DNA of 64,000 bases from Lactifluus volemus (taxonomy: Eukaryota; Basidiomycota; Agaricomycetes; Russulales; Russulaceae). Below the pieces are notes generated by a model. That model ran no database searches. It had not been told where the DNA came from and saw nothing but the letters and a program-made list of their open reading frames with translations. Positions 33,911-45,122 of the stretch are shown one piece after another. Each line of letters begins with the position of its first letter. Position 1 is the stretch's first letter. The position numbers and the translations under genes are program-made. The stretch is taken from contig WTXI01000080.1 in assembly GCA_022376515.1 (NCBI GenBank), positions 1-64,000 of the forward strand, read 5' to 3'.

Positions 33911-34715
33911 GGAGGTTAAGGTACTGTTACTTTGTGAGGTCGTGATTTGTGATTGGAGGAAGATAGAGATTTTCGCGTGCGTAGTATGTGAAATGGGTCG
34001 TTTCCAAGCTGCTGGGTCCGGGAGCGGGATTAACTTTTAGTCTTTTATACACTTGTTGTGGCGCTATCGGTGCACGGGACACACGCTAGAGGTGGCGGGG
34101 TGGTAACAATAAGGTGGAGTGACTTGCGGGAAGACACGAACAGACACGGGGGGGGGGGGGGGGGGGGTTAGTAACACCTGTAACAAAGACTCGTGCGCAC
34201 AAAGTGCGTGAGGGAGTGGTATAAGCATCGACAATGGGTGGTGGCGTTGCGTGGGCGCTTTCAAGAGACAGAGAAAGCCAATTGAACTTTGAAACAGTCA
34301 CGGTGGCGTGGCAACCAGAGCCGCTGTGACGCAGCGACGCATAAAGTTCGAGTAAGAGGCGAATCCTTTGGTTTCAGGGGCCCGGGGGGTAGTCTATAAG
34401 GCGGAATTTGTGGGTCAAAGGCTACTACTGCCAAGGAGAATATACGCCGGACTGTCGCCTCTCAGCCATTGCAGGGGGGTATAGTAGTAGTCGTCAGAGG
34501 GTTGTCGACGACGCTGGCATCCAATTAGACCACAATAATACAAACAAAAAGTTTTACAAATGAGACGGTATAATCCAAAAATAACTTATACCACGGGGGA
34601 ATAAACAAGCGGCGGCTGCAGTGGAATGAACCAAGTCTGGAGAATTACTCCAGGGGATATCCTGCGCGCAGAGAAAAGATGGAAAATGGAGCTAATCTCC
34701 CCTCACCCCGTTGCA
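33911..34715. other. Intergenic stretch with a homopolymer
   Basis: No gene seen. Contains a 20-nt G run and lies upstream of member H and downstream of copy E. Confidence 0.4.
34148..34167 (+). repeat. G homopolymer, 20 nt
   Basis: Twenty consecutive G residues in the assembled sequence; true length may differ because such runs are hard to sequence. Confidence 0.8.
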
Positions 34716-36603
34716 CTAAGCCATCTCGTAACTATTTTTACTTTTCGTGTTGTCATGCACAAGCGCGGGGTTCGACTCGGATGTGTTCGGAACCAAATCC
34801 AGTTGTATATGGTCCGTCTGCATGAAAACTCGTGTGTCTGACGTCGTCCCAGTCCCACTTGAATTGGTGGTGGTGGCGGCTGCAAAATGAATCGGGCCAT
34901 AGACACTGGTTGATTTATGTTGCGGATTTTTGGACGTTGGTAATAATTGCGGCACATTAGACGACCTAAAAAGAAAACGTGACAATGGGTGGTTGGTTGA
35001 ATCTGGGATCAGGATTGAGACCTGCTGACGTACGTGTATTCGGTGAGGGACCCGTGTTGACAGAGAGAGCGGTACATGCGAGTTGCGCCGATAGCTCTAC
35101 GACCAAAAGTTAGAACTACTAGCTGCAGGGAAGGGAGACTGAGCACCAACAGAATAGTGACTGCAAAGAGAATCCTAATGTCAGGGTTCGCTTTCGACAA
35201 AGCCTTTGAAATTGCTTACTTGCCACACCCGTGAACATCTGATGCGACGCCCATGTCAGCCAAAGGGAATGACAGAGGGATAAAGTCATACTTCATTCAT
35301 AGGATCTATCAGCACAGTGAGCCATCAGCTTCATTCTCGTGGGTGGTAACGTGACACACCATTCAAATTGAGGATTAAAAGGACCTGGAAATCGTTGACA
35401 TGAATACAGTAATATCAAACAACAGAAAAATAGACAAACCAAAGGTGGCACCTCCGCTAAACCCGCCAAGACTATCCAGATGATGCACTTGAACGACGTT
35501 AGCATCCGAAGAAAGTGAAAGAGAGGAGCGTCACCTGTCGATAAAGAAGACGCCATATGCCAGAAGAACCACAATGTGCGTGTCGTAAGAGGCCGGTGAG
35601 CATAGCCACGCAGAGCACGACGTCAACTGTCAGAGCGCCGATGGAGTTGACCAGGCCCCCGTGCGTTCTCGTGATGACGCATGTCTCCAAAATCGGGTTG
35701 TACGACGCATACACCTGCCATTAAGTACGTGTGAGTGGGGGGGCGGCAGTAAAAGAAAGAGTTCCGTCAAAGGCCGCACCATTGTCAAGCCTTCAGTTTA
35801 CAAATTCAAGGGGTTGGGATATGAGAACGTTGACCAGTAGAGGAAAGAGAAATGCGAATACATACTGCGTATGTTAAGACTGAGACCACCTAGCCATACA
35901 CCAATAGAGATTAATGATACGAAGATATTGCGATTCCATATTGCGATTCTGAAAAAGAAAACACTGATTGAGGACGGTCAGGTGACAAGAGCGCAGGCGA
36001 TGACTTGCACGCGGATGACGATAATGAGTGAGGCAAATGCCCAGCCAGCGTATGGCAATCCCTGCGGAAGCAAATTCAACAAGGGAAGAAATGCGCTGAT
36101 TGAGTGCGGCGCTCTTACGAAATTTACAGTCATGAGCGCCTATGGGGTGTAAGTCAGTAACAGTCTCTCCAGCCAGGTTACAAGTATAGCCTACCTGACA
36201 AGGGAGCTTGGTACCACTGTCTGTAGCGATGAAGTATATGATGAACGCGATGAAAGTCGTATAGCGGGTTCCAAGATATAGCTACAAACTTAAACGGTGA
36301 TAATGGTGCAAGCTACAATCTCTTACCCATATTGTCCATCTGTACGGTCGTCTCCCTCTGAGGACATCCAATTCAAAGTTGGCGGTGAATACAGTCTCCC
36401 AGCTGTGAATGTTTTCGAACTGACGTCAATGGGGGTGCTTTCCGACCAAGGAGCGCACACGCACATGTAGATACCGGCAAGGGCATGATTTAGCTTGACC
36501 AGGGCGACTATGTGGTTGTCAAGTTGATATCAAGTGAGGCAAGATAAACATGATCCGCACGATATTCTTTATAGAGGACGGTGGGATTTTGCCAGTTGGC
36601 CAT
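34716..36603 (-). CDS. Multi-pass membrane protein, family copy E
   Basis: ATG at 36603 (MANWQNPTVLYKEY), then leftward exons for the HALAGIYM helix (near 36480), a NFELDVLRGRRPYRW loop, the LYLGTRYTTFIAFIIYF helix, the next helix pair, and MYASYNPILETCVI with VDVVLCVAMLTGLLRHAH (35499-35714). Then come the CIIWIVLAGLAEVPPLV helix (near 35450), a SIGATRMYRSLCQHG exon (near 35080) and a tail exon with YGPIHFAAATTTNSSGT and VFMQTDHIQLDL ending at 34716-34718. Introns GT-AG; no disabling change in inferred exons. It lies between two members of the unrelated H/I family. Function unknown. Confidence 0.75.
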
Positions 36604-37669
36604 CCTGCTGAGTAGCGCGTCAAGAGAAGGCGATCAGATTCATTTCTGTGAAAGACCCATATATAAGGTGTTCTCAAAAGCACATTCATTGAGCGGTGCA
36701 CGAATATAATCCCCGATCGCATGTGTCATGAAGAGCAAGCAACTTCTCGGCGCTCGGCGCTACTACTGTAACGGCATTTTTCCAAGAACAGCGTTCATGT
36801 TCACGCCCACCAGCGCTCATCGTTGGCACTCGTGAGAATTCCAAAGAAAAAATGGCTGATTCGGTCATCTTCCGTGTTGCATCCCTCCAACAACAAGAGA
36901 AGACATTACTATACAGTATCAGGAACTATGGATCGTTGCCCAGGGCGGGGGGGAAGCATTGAAGCTTGACGGGTGAAAGGTCCGGTCAAGCCCGGCTGCA
37001 ATTAAGTTTCCATTTCCACTATCACCTTTATTGTCTTCTTTGGTGTGTCTATCGGTGCGACGTAACCCCGCCGCAGAACTTCCGATAGAGGGGGAGTCAG
37101 TTGGTTGCACAGCACGGTCTGTTTATGGTACCGCCAAGTTTACCGAGCAGGGGACGGACACCACAAATGTGGCAGTGAAGACACGAGGCGCCCTGGTCTC
37201 GACTCATTATGGGCTCACTTCCACCAACGATCCGAGTCGGTGCTACAAGAAGACATTGGTGGCGGAAAGATCATACCCGGTTAGCAAAACTTTGTTTTCA
37301 CCCTCGGATAGTGAAGACAATGACAACCTGTGACCGCGTAGGTATCCTCAAGCCAGGCACGCCGGTAGATGTCGTGCCTAGCATGCTTTTGAGTCGACAT
37401 ATAGACCTGTGCTAGGATGACCTAGCTTTACATTCCGGTCCTAGATAACGCCTATGAGGTGAGAAGGGATCGGAGTAGGGCAGTGGCCGTGGTGCGCACG
37501 CAAAAATGTCAGCTGCAAGTCATGCCGACTCATGCGGCGGCCATCGCCCCGGGACTAGTTTCAAATAAATCACGTGACCCCCGACCACCTCTTCTCCGAG
37601 TCTTGAGTTCTTTTATTCACCTTTACCTCTTCTGTCCGTCGAAAGCTATTAGTTGGCCCCGTTTATATA
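36604..37669. other. Intergenic stretch
   Basis: A 100-codon plus-strand frame (37031-37333) is present without motifs or splice partners. Nothing else was recognised. Confidence 0.35.
36658..36666 (-). promoter_or_regulatory. TATA box of copy E
   Basis: TTATATATG on the minus strand, about 55-63 bp upstream of the ATG at 36603. Confidence 0.5.
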
Positions 37670-38322
37670 CTAACAATTAGATCTATATGGATAATACAAA
37701 GACATTCTTGAGCCCAGATTCTGTCCGTGTTCTACACTCCGCCGGCTCTGACACGGACTAGGCGTACTCCCGCGCGTGGCATATCTACCTGGAGCAAACT
37801 CGCCTTCGAACATGCATTTTGATATGTAATCGGGTCTATTCTCCACTTTCTCCTCGTCGTGTTGCACCAGCGCGAGCGCATATAACCGCGCTAGTAGGAG
37901 GTCACCTGTAGGTGGGATGCCATGGGCTATCCGCAGCCAAGCCGCTCGTGGGTTAAGGCCAAGTTCGACGACGAGATACCCGGCGGCAGCTGCGACGTCC
38001 CCAACGATGATGATGTGCGCACCCAATCGCCTTACGGCTCGCATCCATGCGACAATTTGAGAAAGTGGATCGTGCGGGCCGACAAAGAGCGCTTTCACCC
38101 CGGCGCACGAAAAAGGTTCGAGGTCAGACCCGCGTTCCAAGACGGCGTGTGTGATATCCAGATTTAAAGCGTTTTGGTCGAGGGCAGGTCGTCCCTGCTT
38201 TCCCCGCCTGGGTTGGTGAAAAAGACACCTGGGGCGATTTTCCGGGGTAGGGTGGCGCGGGGCGGGACGGTGGATAACTTCCTGGTCAAATAATGGTGGT
38301 GCGTTTGTTGTGGGGAGGACAT
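37670..38322 (-). pseudogene. Family member I (paralog of H), frame broken once
   Basis: From ATG at 38322 (MSSPQQTHHHYLTRKL) the frame runs through LPRKIAPGVFFTNPGGES and then ends at 38164. The homologous sequence continues in another frame from about 38182 (PALDQNALNLDITHAVLERG) through ALFVGPHDPLSQIVAWMRAV, GAHIIIVGDVAAAAGYLVVE and WLRIAHGIPPTGDLLLARLY to the stop at 37670. Because both sides align with member H without a gap, a one-base indel near 38185 fits better than an intron; the only GT-AG option is about 32-34 nt, shorter than usual. Could be a sequencing error. The C-terminus lacks the basic cluster of H. Confidence 0.5.
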
Positions 38323-38600
38323 GGTTTCGTTAAAAGTGATGAAGAAAGGGGTGAGAGGGTGTATAGGTGGATGGCTTGAGAAGCCGGTCGACCTGGGAAC
38401 TCTGCGTATAGGTGGGCAAACTCTTAGCAAATGCTAATTTTTTATAGTGGTCCCCGAGCGTGATGAGTGCTGTGCACCACAGAGGCCATTCGGCCGGATC
38501 GTAGTCGCAGCAACCAGAGAAGAGCGGCTGGGCCGAGGAAGAACGTGCTCAGACTTGAATGAGAAATTAGTAAATTACCGTTTGAACGTGTGAGGTTTGT

Positions 38601-38912
38601 TTATATAAAGGCAGCGGCAAGAAAACTGTACTGTAGGACCACCGCAGTTCGGAAGACATACCGGCTAACCCAGAAAGGACTACATAAGCCACTTATACGC
38701 CATCGCAGTCTCAGGCTGTCGGCTGTCATAAGATCAACCTTTGCCCTTGTGCCCGTGAAGGCCAGTATCTTCAAGCCTTGAACGGCACAGAGCGATGTCC
38801 CGGCAACAACGATTCGTTTGAGGCGTTCATGAAACTCATTCAAGTTATCAAAAAAGGCAATACACCCCTGCACCCCCCTTGCTTTAAAACAACGGCGCAG
38901 TTTTGATTTCAT
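38601..38912 (-). pseudogene. Possible third H/I-family fragment
   Basis: A frame with GVQGCIAFFDNLNEFHERLK, LKILAFTGTRAKVDLMTADS and LRWRISGL that loosely follows the core pattern of members H and I (hydrophobic strand, acidic loop, long spacer, W-R/L-R-I-x-x-G). No start or C-terminus is convincing, and the similarity is weak by eye. Confidence 0.25.
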
Positions 38913-39605
38913 ATCAGAGGGGTCGATTTTCTGAGCCCTAGATGGTTGCCCCTCAAATCATTTTCTCTCGTCAGGCGCATGATTCGGAGCGTCGGCCATC
39001 ATGATTTGTGGGGATCCCTGGAACGTATCACAACTTCGGCAAATGTAGAAGCGGCGGGTGTGAACGCAAGTCATTGGCTCAGTTGAAGCCAAAAGCAAGG
39101 GTCGCATGCCTTTGGCTCATTATTCCTATGGTAAAGGGACAAACAGAACAAGTGTTCCGAAAAAGGATGGTAAAAACTCGTTTCTCGCAATACTGTAAAT
39201 CACCTTCAAGTTCTGATCAACATCAAACTTGGTTTGATACCAAGGTTCCTGAAATTGGCGCGCTCAACTTATCATGCATATCATGGCCGATGTGGGGTGC
39301 TTCTGATCTACGTCTTTTAATTATTCTTCTTTGATCAGGTCTGATTGCCAATCATGTTGCCAATCAATGTTCCCTCTTTTTTTTTTTATTGATAGCCCTT
39401 TGCTTCCCGCCAAAGACGTGGTGGCAGGTTCGGAAATCATGATCGATTGCTGCTGCCCCACAACAATCATTACAGTAAAAACGGGTCCAAAAAAAAAAAG
39501 TCAATGATTGTGCCAAAGCTGAAACCTCCACGTTTTTGGACAACGAAGATTACGTCAGCATATGGTTGTATCTCGTTGCCGTGGTCGCCTTCCGCTTTCC
39601 GCCAC
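38913..39605. other. Upstream region of DAD2
   Basis: No gene seen. Contains T- and A-runs (near 39378 and 39488). The last 150 bp form an open frame with the DAD2 start, but the conserved protein begins at the ATG at 39606. Confidence 0.4.
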
Positions 39606-40122
39606 ATGCATCTATCCGTCGCATCTTCCCGTGCCTCCCACGCACCGGGCTCGCAGCAGCAGCCTCCGAGCCCAGCACTCCTTGCAAGACTAGCAGACAA
39701 GAAAAGTGAGTTTGAAGCCGTCGAGGCGCTCCAACGTACGGGCGCGCTATTTCTCCGCCGTCTCGAATGCCTCGCGGACGACTGCGACGCGATGGCCGAG
39801 GCCGGAATAGGTGAGTTGTCACTTTTATTTTATTTTAATTTTTTATTTAATCGTCGTGTGCTTTTTTGTAGTGCATGGCCAGGTGCTCGCACAGTGGCCG
39901 CAGATGTTTCGCATCTTGAATATGTTTTGTAAGTACCGAATTTTCTCCGTTTGTTCGTGTAAATGTGCGAGATCACTGATCCATCCGGTGACGTGTGCAG
40001 TGGCGGCGCGGGAAGCGTCGGCAATGACGGCGAACGGAGCCGAGGTAGACGCTGCTACCGACGTATCCGCCGGAGGTCGTCTCGTCCGTGTGCCCATCGA
40101 TGAGCTACAACAGGCAGGTTGA
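39606..40122 (+). CDS. DAD2: DASH complex subunit Dad2
   Basis: Three exons, 39606-39810, 39872-39928 and 40001-40122, all GT-AG and in phase, giving 127 residues. The conserved helical block begins at LLARLADKKSEFEAVEALQRTGALFL and continues RRLECLADDCDAMAEAG, then across the splice VHGQVLAQWPQMFRILNMF and LAAREASA. The protein ends GGRLVRVPIDELQQAG, a C-terminal signature of basidiomycete Dad2. Known role: one of the ten subunits of the DASH/Dam1 ring that couples kinetochores to spindle microtubules in fungi. Start chosen at MHLSVASS, since upstream in-frame codons are not conserved-looking. Tail-to-tail with MED14, 158 bp apart. Confidence 0.9.
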
Positions 40123-40280
40123 CCCAAAAATAAGTTGTTCAGATGCACGCCACTACAACTACCCACTTTTACTCTGATATGTAAAATAGTGTATCCCAAT
40201 CAGCACGTGTAGTTGGATCAATGCTAGAAAACAATTGCAGATAATAAGTTATGTAGGACGATATGATGATTCGGCAGTTA

Positions 40281-43200
40281 TCATGAATCCTCCATCTTCA
40301 CGACTACATCACCGCTCAGCCCGCTCCCACGCGCGATGCCCGCCCACAATGCCTCGCCTACCACGACCACGTCCGCCGCACCACATACGATGCCAATGTC
40401 AACCCCAGCAACGGTCCCACGGCCGCGCCCAGCCGCGACAGCGTCGGCGATGGCGCGGCTGAGCCCAGGGATCGGTCGAAACCCCACCACGGCGTCCTGC
40501 GTCCGCGATTGAACCTCCTGCTGGAGCTGAGGCGCACTCCGGAAGAGTGACTCTGATGCATCGAGGAGTGCCACCCGTGAGCCTGAGAGCACGCGGAAGT
40601 CAAGTGCGTGCCGCGCGACGCCCCTGCCTGCGCTCCCGCTAGGATTAAACATCACCCGCCACCACCCAGCAGCCTTTGGCACCGCATGCGCTGAGATGCG
40701 TGCGAGCACCTCGAGCACCGGCACTGTGTCACGTAGGACGGAGACGAGCGCTGGGAGGGCGTCTGCGAGTCGGCCCTGGCGCAGAACCGTGTGCAGGAAG
40801 GGTTCAGCTTCTTCGTGCGGGTTTGGTCGGTGATTATGTGCCTCATCTTGGGATGGGAGACGCCCAAAGTGGAGGTTGTACGAACCGCCCGTTAGTAGTT
40901 GGTCCTTGCAGGAGATGGAGAGTGTATAGTCCTGCAATGTGGATGAGAAGAGTAATACAGTATATGAATATGGCGTGATACTGACCAATGCGTAGGTGAA
41001 CTCCACAGTTTGCAAGTCGAACGAGAGTAGCCGCACGTCATCCCATTGTTTCTCTTCGCCATATTGACGACTATTCACGCCTCCACATGAGTACGGCACG
41101 CAAGGAATGTGGGAAAAAGGCAGACGTACCCTCACGCGCGATGACCACAATCTTGGACACGCTCTCCCACTCTTCCCTGAATTCGTCCATACATCCGTCA
41201 ACCTCGTCCGAAAGGAAACACACCACAGCCTCATGCGCATCATACACAATACGTCTTGACGGCCGCAGTACGCCACGTGACGATGATGCCGTTGCAACGG
41301 CAATGCGTCGCCCAACCAGCTGCTGCACATGCCGCAGCTTGACGCATGTCACGACTTTGGGACCTTTCGCGTTTGCGCCGGGCGCCCACCACGCGAGCGG
41401 GACAACACGGATGTTCGGCATGGCCGCATCGCGCGCGGCCGAGTCGCACAGGACGTCAGATGAATGTATAAGCAGGGCTGGGATTGCGTGTGAGGGTACG
41501 CTGTGGAGGCGGCCGAGCGTTGAGGGGTGACTTGTGCCAACTGCATTGATAGGTGCTGAGGGGGATGGGGTATGTACGTGCGAGTATGGGATATTGAGCC
41601 TTTTGAGCTGTTTCTCGACTTTCGTGTGTGCTACGCGGGCACTGCGAGAACACGATTGGTTCGCATAAATAGGAATAAAAATGGAGGCTTACCAGCAATA
41701 GGTATAGAGTTCACGCAGGACCAAGGTTTCCAATCTAAATCTGGGAGACTATCAACAAGCAGAGCTTTTGCGCCCAATGTCGGGCACGGACCTGGACAAA
41801 TCTGCACCGGGACCTCCAAATCCTGGCTCCCGTGCAGATTTCTGTGCTCTTGCCTCTCGGCCGCGCGCACATATCCTCTCCACGTCGAGCCACCCAATAT
41901 CTTCCATGACGAGGCTTTGGTACATGCTATTCGGAACAAACTTGACGCTAATAAGCGCGTAGCGGAGGTCGGTATCAGTAACAACGAGTACGAGGTAGTG
42001 CGTGGGAAATGGTGTAAGCTGGATGTAGAGCAGGCTGTGCACGGTGGGTCCAAATTTGATAAATTCTAACGACAGATCGCATATCAGCAGAACAAAGCGA
42101 TGCTTGATGTTTATAAAGTTTACCTTCCCGAGGGAAATTGCGCTGTCTGAACGTCTGCAAGCCCAAATAGTTTGCTTTTTGCTCCGCCAATTCGACAATT
42201 GTCTAGGGACACGTAAAAACGAATGAAGAAGGGGAGAACGATACTACGTACATTTCTGCGTAGCCTGGTAAGTGCCTCTAGCAGCACAGTTGGGTTTTCG
42301 TTCAGCTTCTCCGAAATTGCCAGAAAGCGTGGGCCGCGCCCTGCTGCGCCCAGGTCACCTGTGTCACGCAGACTGATCTTACCAGTACGCGGCTCGATGG
42401 TGACAACAACGATCTCGTCGGCACATAAATGTACATGAAGGGCTTGAGAATTGGCTGTCCATTCCCAGTAAGAATTTATGCACTGAGCAACAGTCACATA
42501 AGGAACGTACCTTCCTCGACAACAGCGACCGCGCCTGGTAAAGAGAACACCGGATTATGCCGCAGCCGTAGCGCAAACTCGCGGAAGAGAGCACGGGTGT
42601 GCGTCTCGATGACCATTCGAATCAGGCGCTCAAAGTCGAGGTCTTGTGCGTCCTGTGTGGATTGGATCCCTGGGTAAGATGCCAAAATGCAACGATCGGA
42701 TCACGCACCACGAAAAGCCCGTCAGGCGCAGACATCGTGCTCTCGACCGTAAGTGCGATACCCAACACGAGCGGTGCGGGCTCCCACACGACATTCAACC
42801 TTGTGCCTTCCACTGTGTCGGATGGCCTCCGCCCGCCGAGCTTGGCGCGATCCTGCAATTCAGCAAGCGTGCGGGCGGGGGTTTACGCATCGGGTGAGGC
42901 GTGGTCTGCAGCCCAATTTTGAGGATGCCCCCAAACGAGGGAAGCTGAAAGCGCGTGGGTGGACGAGCAGGGCGACTATACAGGGGGGAGGTAGGAAAGA
43001 TCGCGAGCATGGGTTCAATGGGAAGCTCACATCCAGTAGGAGACACTCAATGTTTTGCGATCGCGGGACATCTCTACTTTCAAGAAGTCACCCCAGCCGA
43101 GCGAGCGAAGCCGCTCTGCCTGCGTTACATAAAGATCCATGTGGAGACTACGGATTGAAATGAAACACACCTGATACCAAAGTATCTCTAGCTGGTATGA

Positions 43201-44580
43201 CCTCGACATCATTTCTACAGCATAGATAAGCCAATACAAGTTGTGATGCCATGGAGAAGAGTACTTACGGAGGAAATTATAGATTCGGACTAGCGGTGCG
43301 TCAACCACGTCCTCAGGGAGTTTCGGTCTCTCTGGAATAGGCGGGAGATTCGGGTCTGGGGGTTGTTCGGGCTCAGGCATGGGTAAGTAACAGCCTAAGC
43401 GATTGTCCGCTTCAGTTGCGAGGTGCTCCTTTAGAACACCTGTCGGCTTGCGTGGGAACTCTGTTTGCCGTGAGCAGAGGACATGAAAACGGAAGGTACG
43501 AAAGTAGAGCACCCTGCAGGCCCGTACGATCCCCGCCCACTGTGAAGAGAAACTCAACATGAACAAAAAACCACCCATCGTCTTGATTTCCACCTCGTAA
43601 ACAGATCGAGGTCTCAAAGAGATTGTGGACTGTAAACCAGACACGCCCGTCGACTGTTTCACGAGGGGTCAATGAGAGTAGACCAAAAGTGAAGATACAG
43701 CACTTGCAGATGCGATAATTAGACATTTCGACCGGAATGATCTCCGTCATTCGTAGACGGTACCGGGTGAGAATTTCAAGGTCAGAAAGAATCTTCGAGA
43801 CGTCTTGGTCAGTGAGGCGAGGAGGAGGCACAATAGATTTCTATAGACGTGTTCAATACACGACGTGTCAACTATTACTCCTCCATACCTTGATAATGAC
43901 GGGGAGACGCCGATAGGAACCGGTGGTAAGAACATCCAAAGAAGTGAGAAGGTCATGATTTCGTAGCCTGAGAACGCATATATGAGCTTATTTAAATGAA
44001 TGCAGTAGGGATTGTACCTTGCGCCGTCTAGGCTATCCCTGGCATACGTTAGCCCATGAATGGCATCGTCAAACTGACGGTTTTGGTCCATCAGGAAGCC
44101 CGTAATGTTCTTCATCGGAGCTCGATTAGAGAAAGCCGTATGAACGAGACGAGAGGTTTTCGCACCATGCATTTCTGAACTATGTCCGCGTCTCGCGACC
44201 ATTTCGTGACGGCGTAGAGCTTTACGACCTGCTTCTTCCAGGCGACCACAAAATCAGCCAGCTTGCGCTTTCTGGCGCTGTCCGACATGCTAGGAAGGCT
44301 GAGACGTGGGGAACAAAGTAAGAAGCCGAAATAGGGCTAGCGCAAGGGAGAGAATCCATGCTTACGTCTCTGCCATCTCTGTCATCTCAGCATAGCATGC
44401 CTGCACCACACGGGATACGAGTACGCTCAGTGGTACTTGATCGTGATCTACTACAGGTAGCTCTGCTTCAAGAAGCTCGATCGGTGGGTCGTCGAAGCGA
44501 CTTGGAGTTGGGTCAAGGACATCGAGAATGGGGGATGAGTATGAAGTGGAAGCAGTGAGGTTTGACCCATTTAGGGCCAT
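40281..44580 (-). CDS. MED14: Mediator complex subunit 14
   Basis: A gene of more than ten exons read leftward from ATG at 44580 (MALNGSNLTAS). The Med14 N-terminal domain is clear: VPLSVLVSRVVQACYAEM, TLPSMSDSARKRKLADFVVA, VVKLYAVTKWSRDADIVQKC, NITGFLMDQNRQFDDAIHGL, LRNHDLLTSLDVLTTGSYRR, LPVIIK, then DLEILTRYRLRMTEIIPVEM. Middle exons include NLFETSICLRGGNQDDGWFF, ALHVHLCADEIVVVTIEPRT and GKISLRDTGDLGAAGRGPRF. The last part (40281-41330) has RLLSFDLQTVEF, RLADALPALVSVLRDTVPVL and PIPGLSRAIADAV before the TGA at 40281-40283. Known role: the backbone of Mediator joining head, middle and tail modules in RNA polymerase II transcription. One intron (43654-43707) appears to be GC-AG. Head-to-head with the gene at 45123. 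Confidence 0.9.
43654..43707 (-). other. Probable GC-AG intron in MED14
   Basis: Between SNYRI and DGRVWFT the genomic sequence reads 54 nt beginning GCAAGT and ending ACAG. Family members have YRI directly followed by a DGRV-like segment, so removal is expected. GCAAGT is the usual non-canonical donor. The insert is a multiple of three and has no stop, so retention would add 18 residues. Confidence 0.6.
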
Positions 44581-45122
44581 TTTAGGGATTGAGAAAGTGC
44601 AATGGGCAGTTTGTCGTGCGTCCTTTTTGCGCAACTATGGCATGAGGATGAGAGGAACTGGCCAAGGCGTGTCAAGACAATTACGTACGCGTCCTTGTAT
44701 GTCACGTGTTAATGGGAAAGGGTCTCACCCTTTTTAGGGATAGTCAGCGGTAACAAAAAAATGACATCATACCACGTGATAGTAACGGTCACAGATACGT
44801 TCCCACGCGTCGGAGAACCCCGATATCACGCACTCACGAATGTGACTGTCACCGTGACGTCCCGACGTGCCCTCCTCCTTAGTTAGTTAGTCCCTCCCGC
44901 CCCCGTACATTACCAATTATGGCTGGTATAATTCGTTGTTAGGAATATGATAGATTCACGGCGATGTTAAAAAAAAATTGTCCCTGGACGGAGCACGAAG
45001 GAATGAAATCTTGTTTGCAATGCAAGCCATTAACCTGGTAATTGGTGCTCTGCAGAACAGATTGAAATTCATCTATTCACGACACGCATAAATAGGTGCT
45101 CATTCAACAACATCGATAGGCA
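44581..45122. promoter_or_regulatory. Divergent promoter region of MED14 and the GRF-finger gene
   Basis: 542 bp between two divergent starts, with no coding signal. Contains CACGTG motifs (about 44704 and 44775) and AGTCAGCGGTAACAAAAA at about 44743, which recurs inverted near 56060. Confidence 0.45.

Noticed and set aside
41087..41530. 147-codon plus-strand ORF
   Set aside because: Shadow of the MED14 coding strand.
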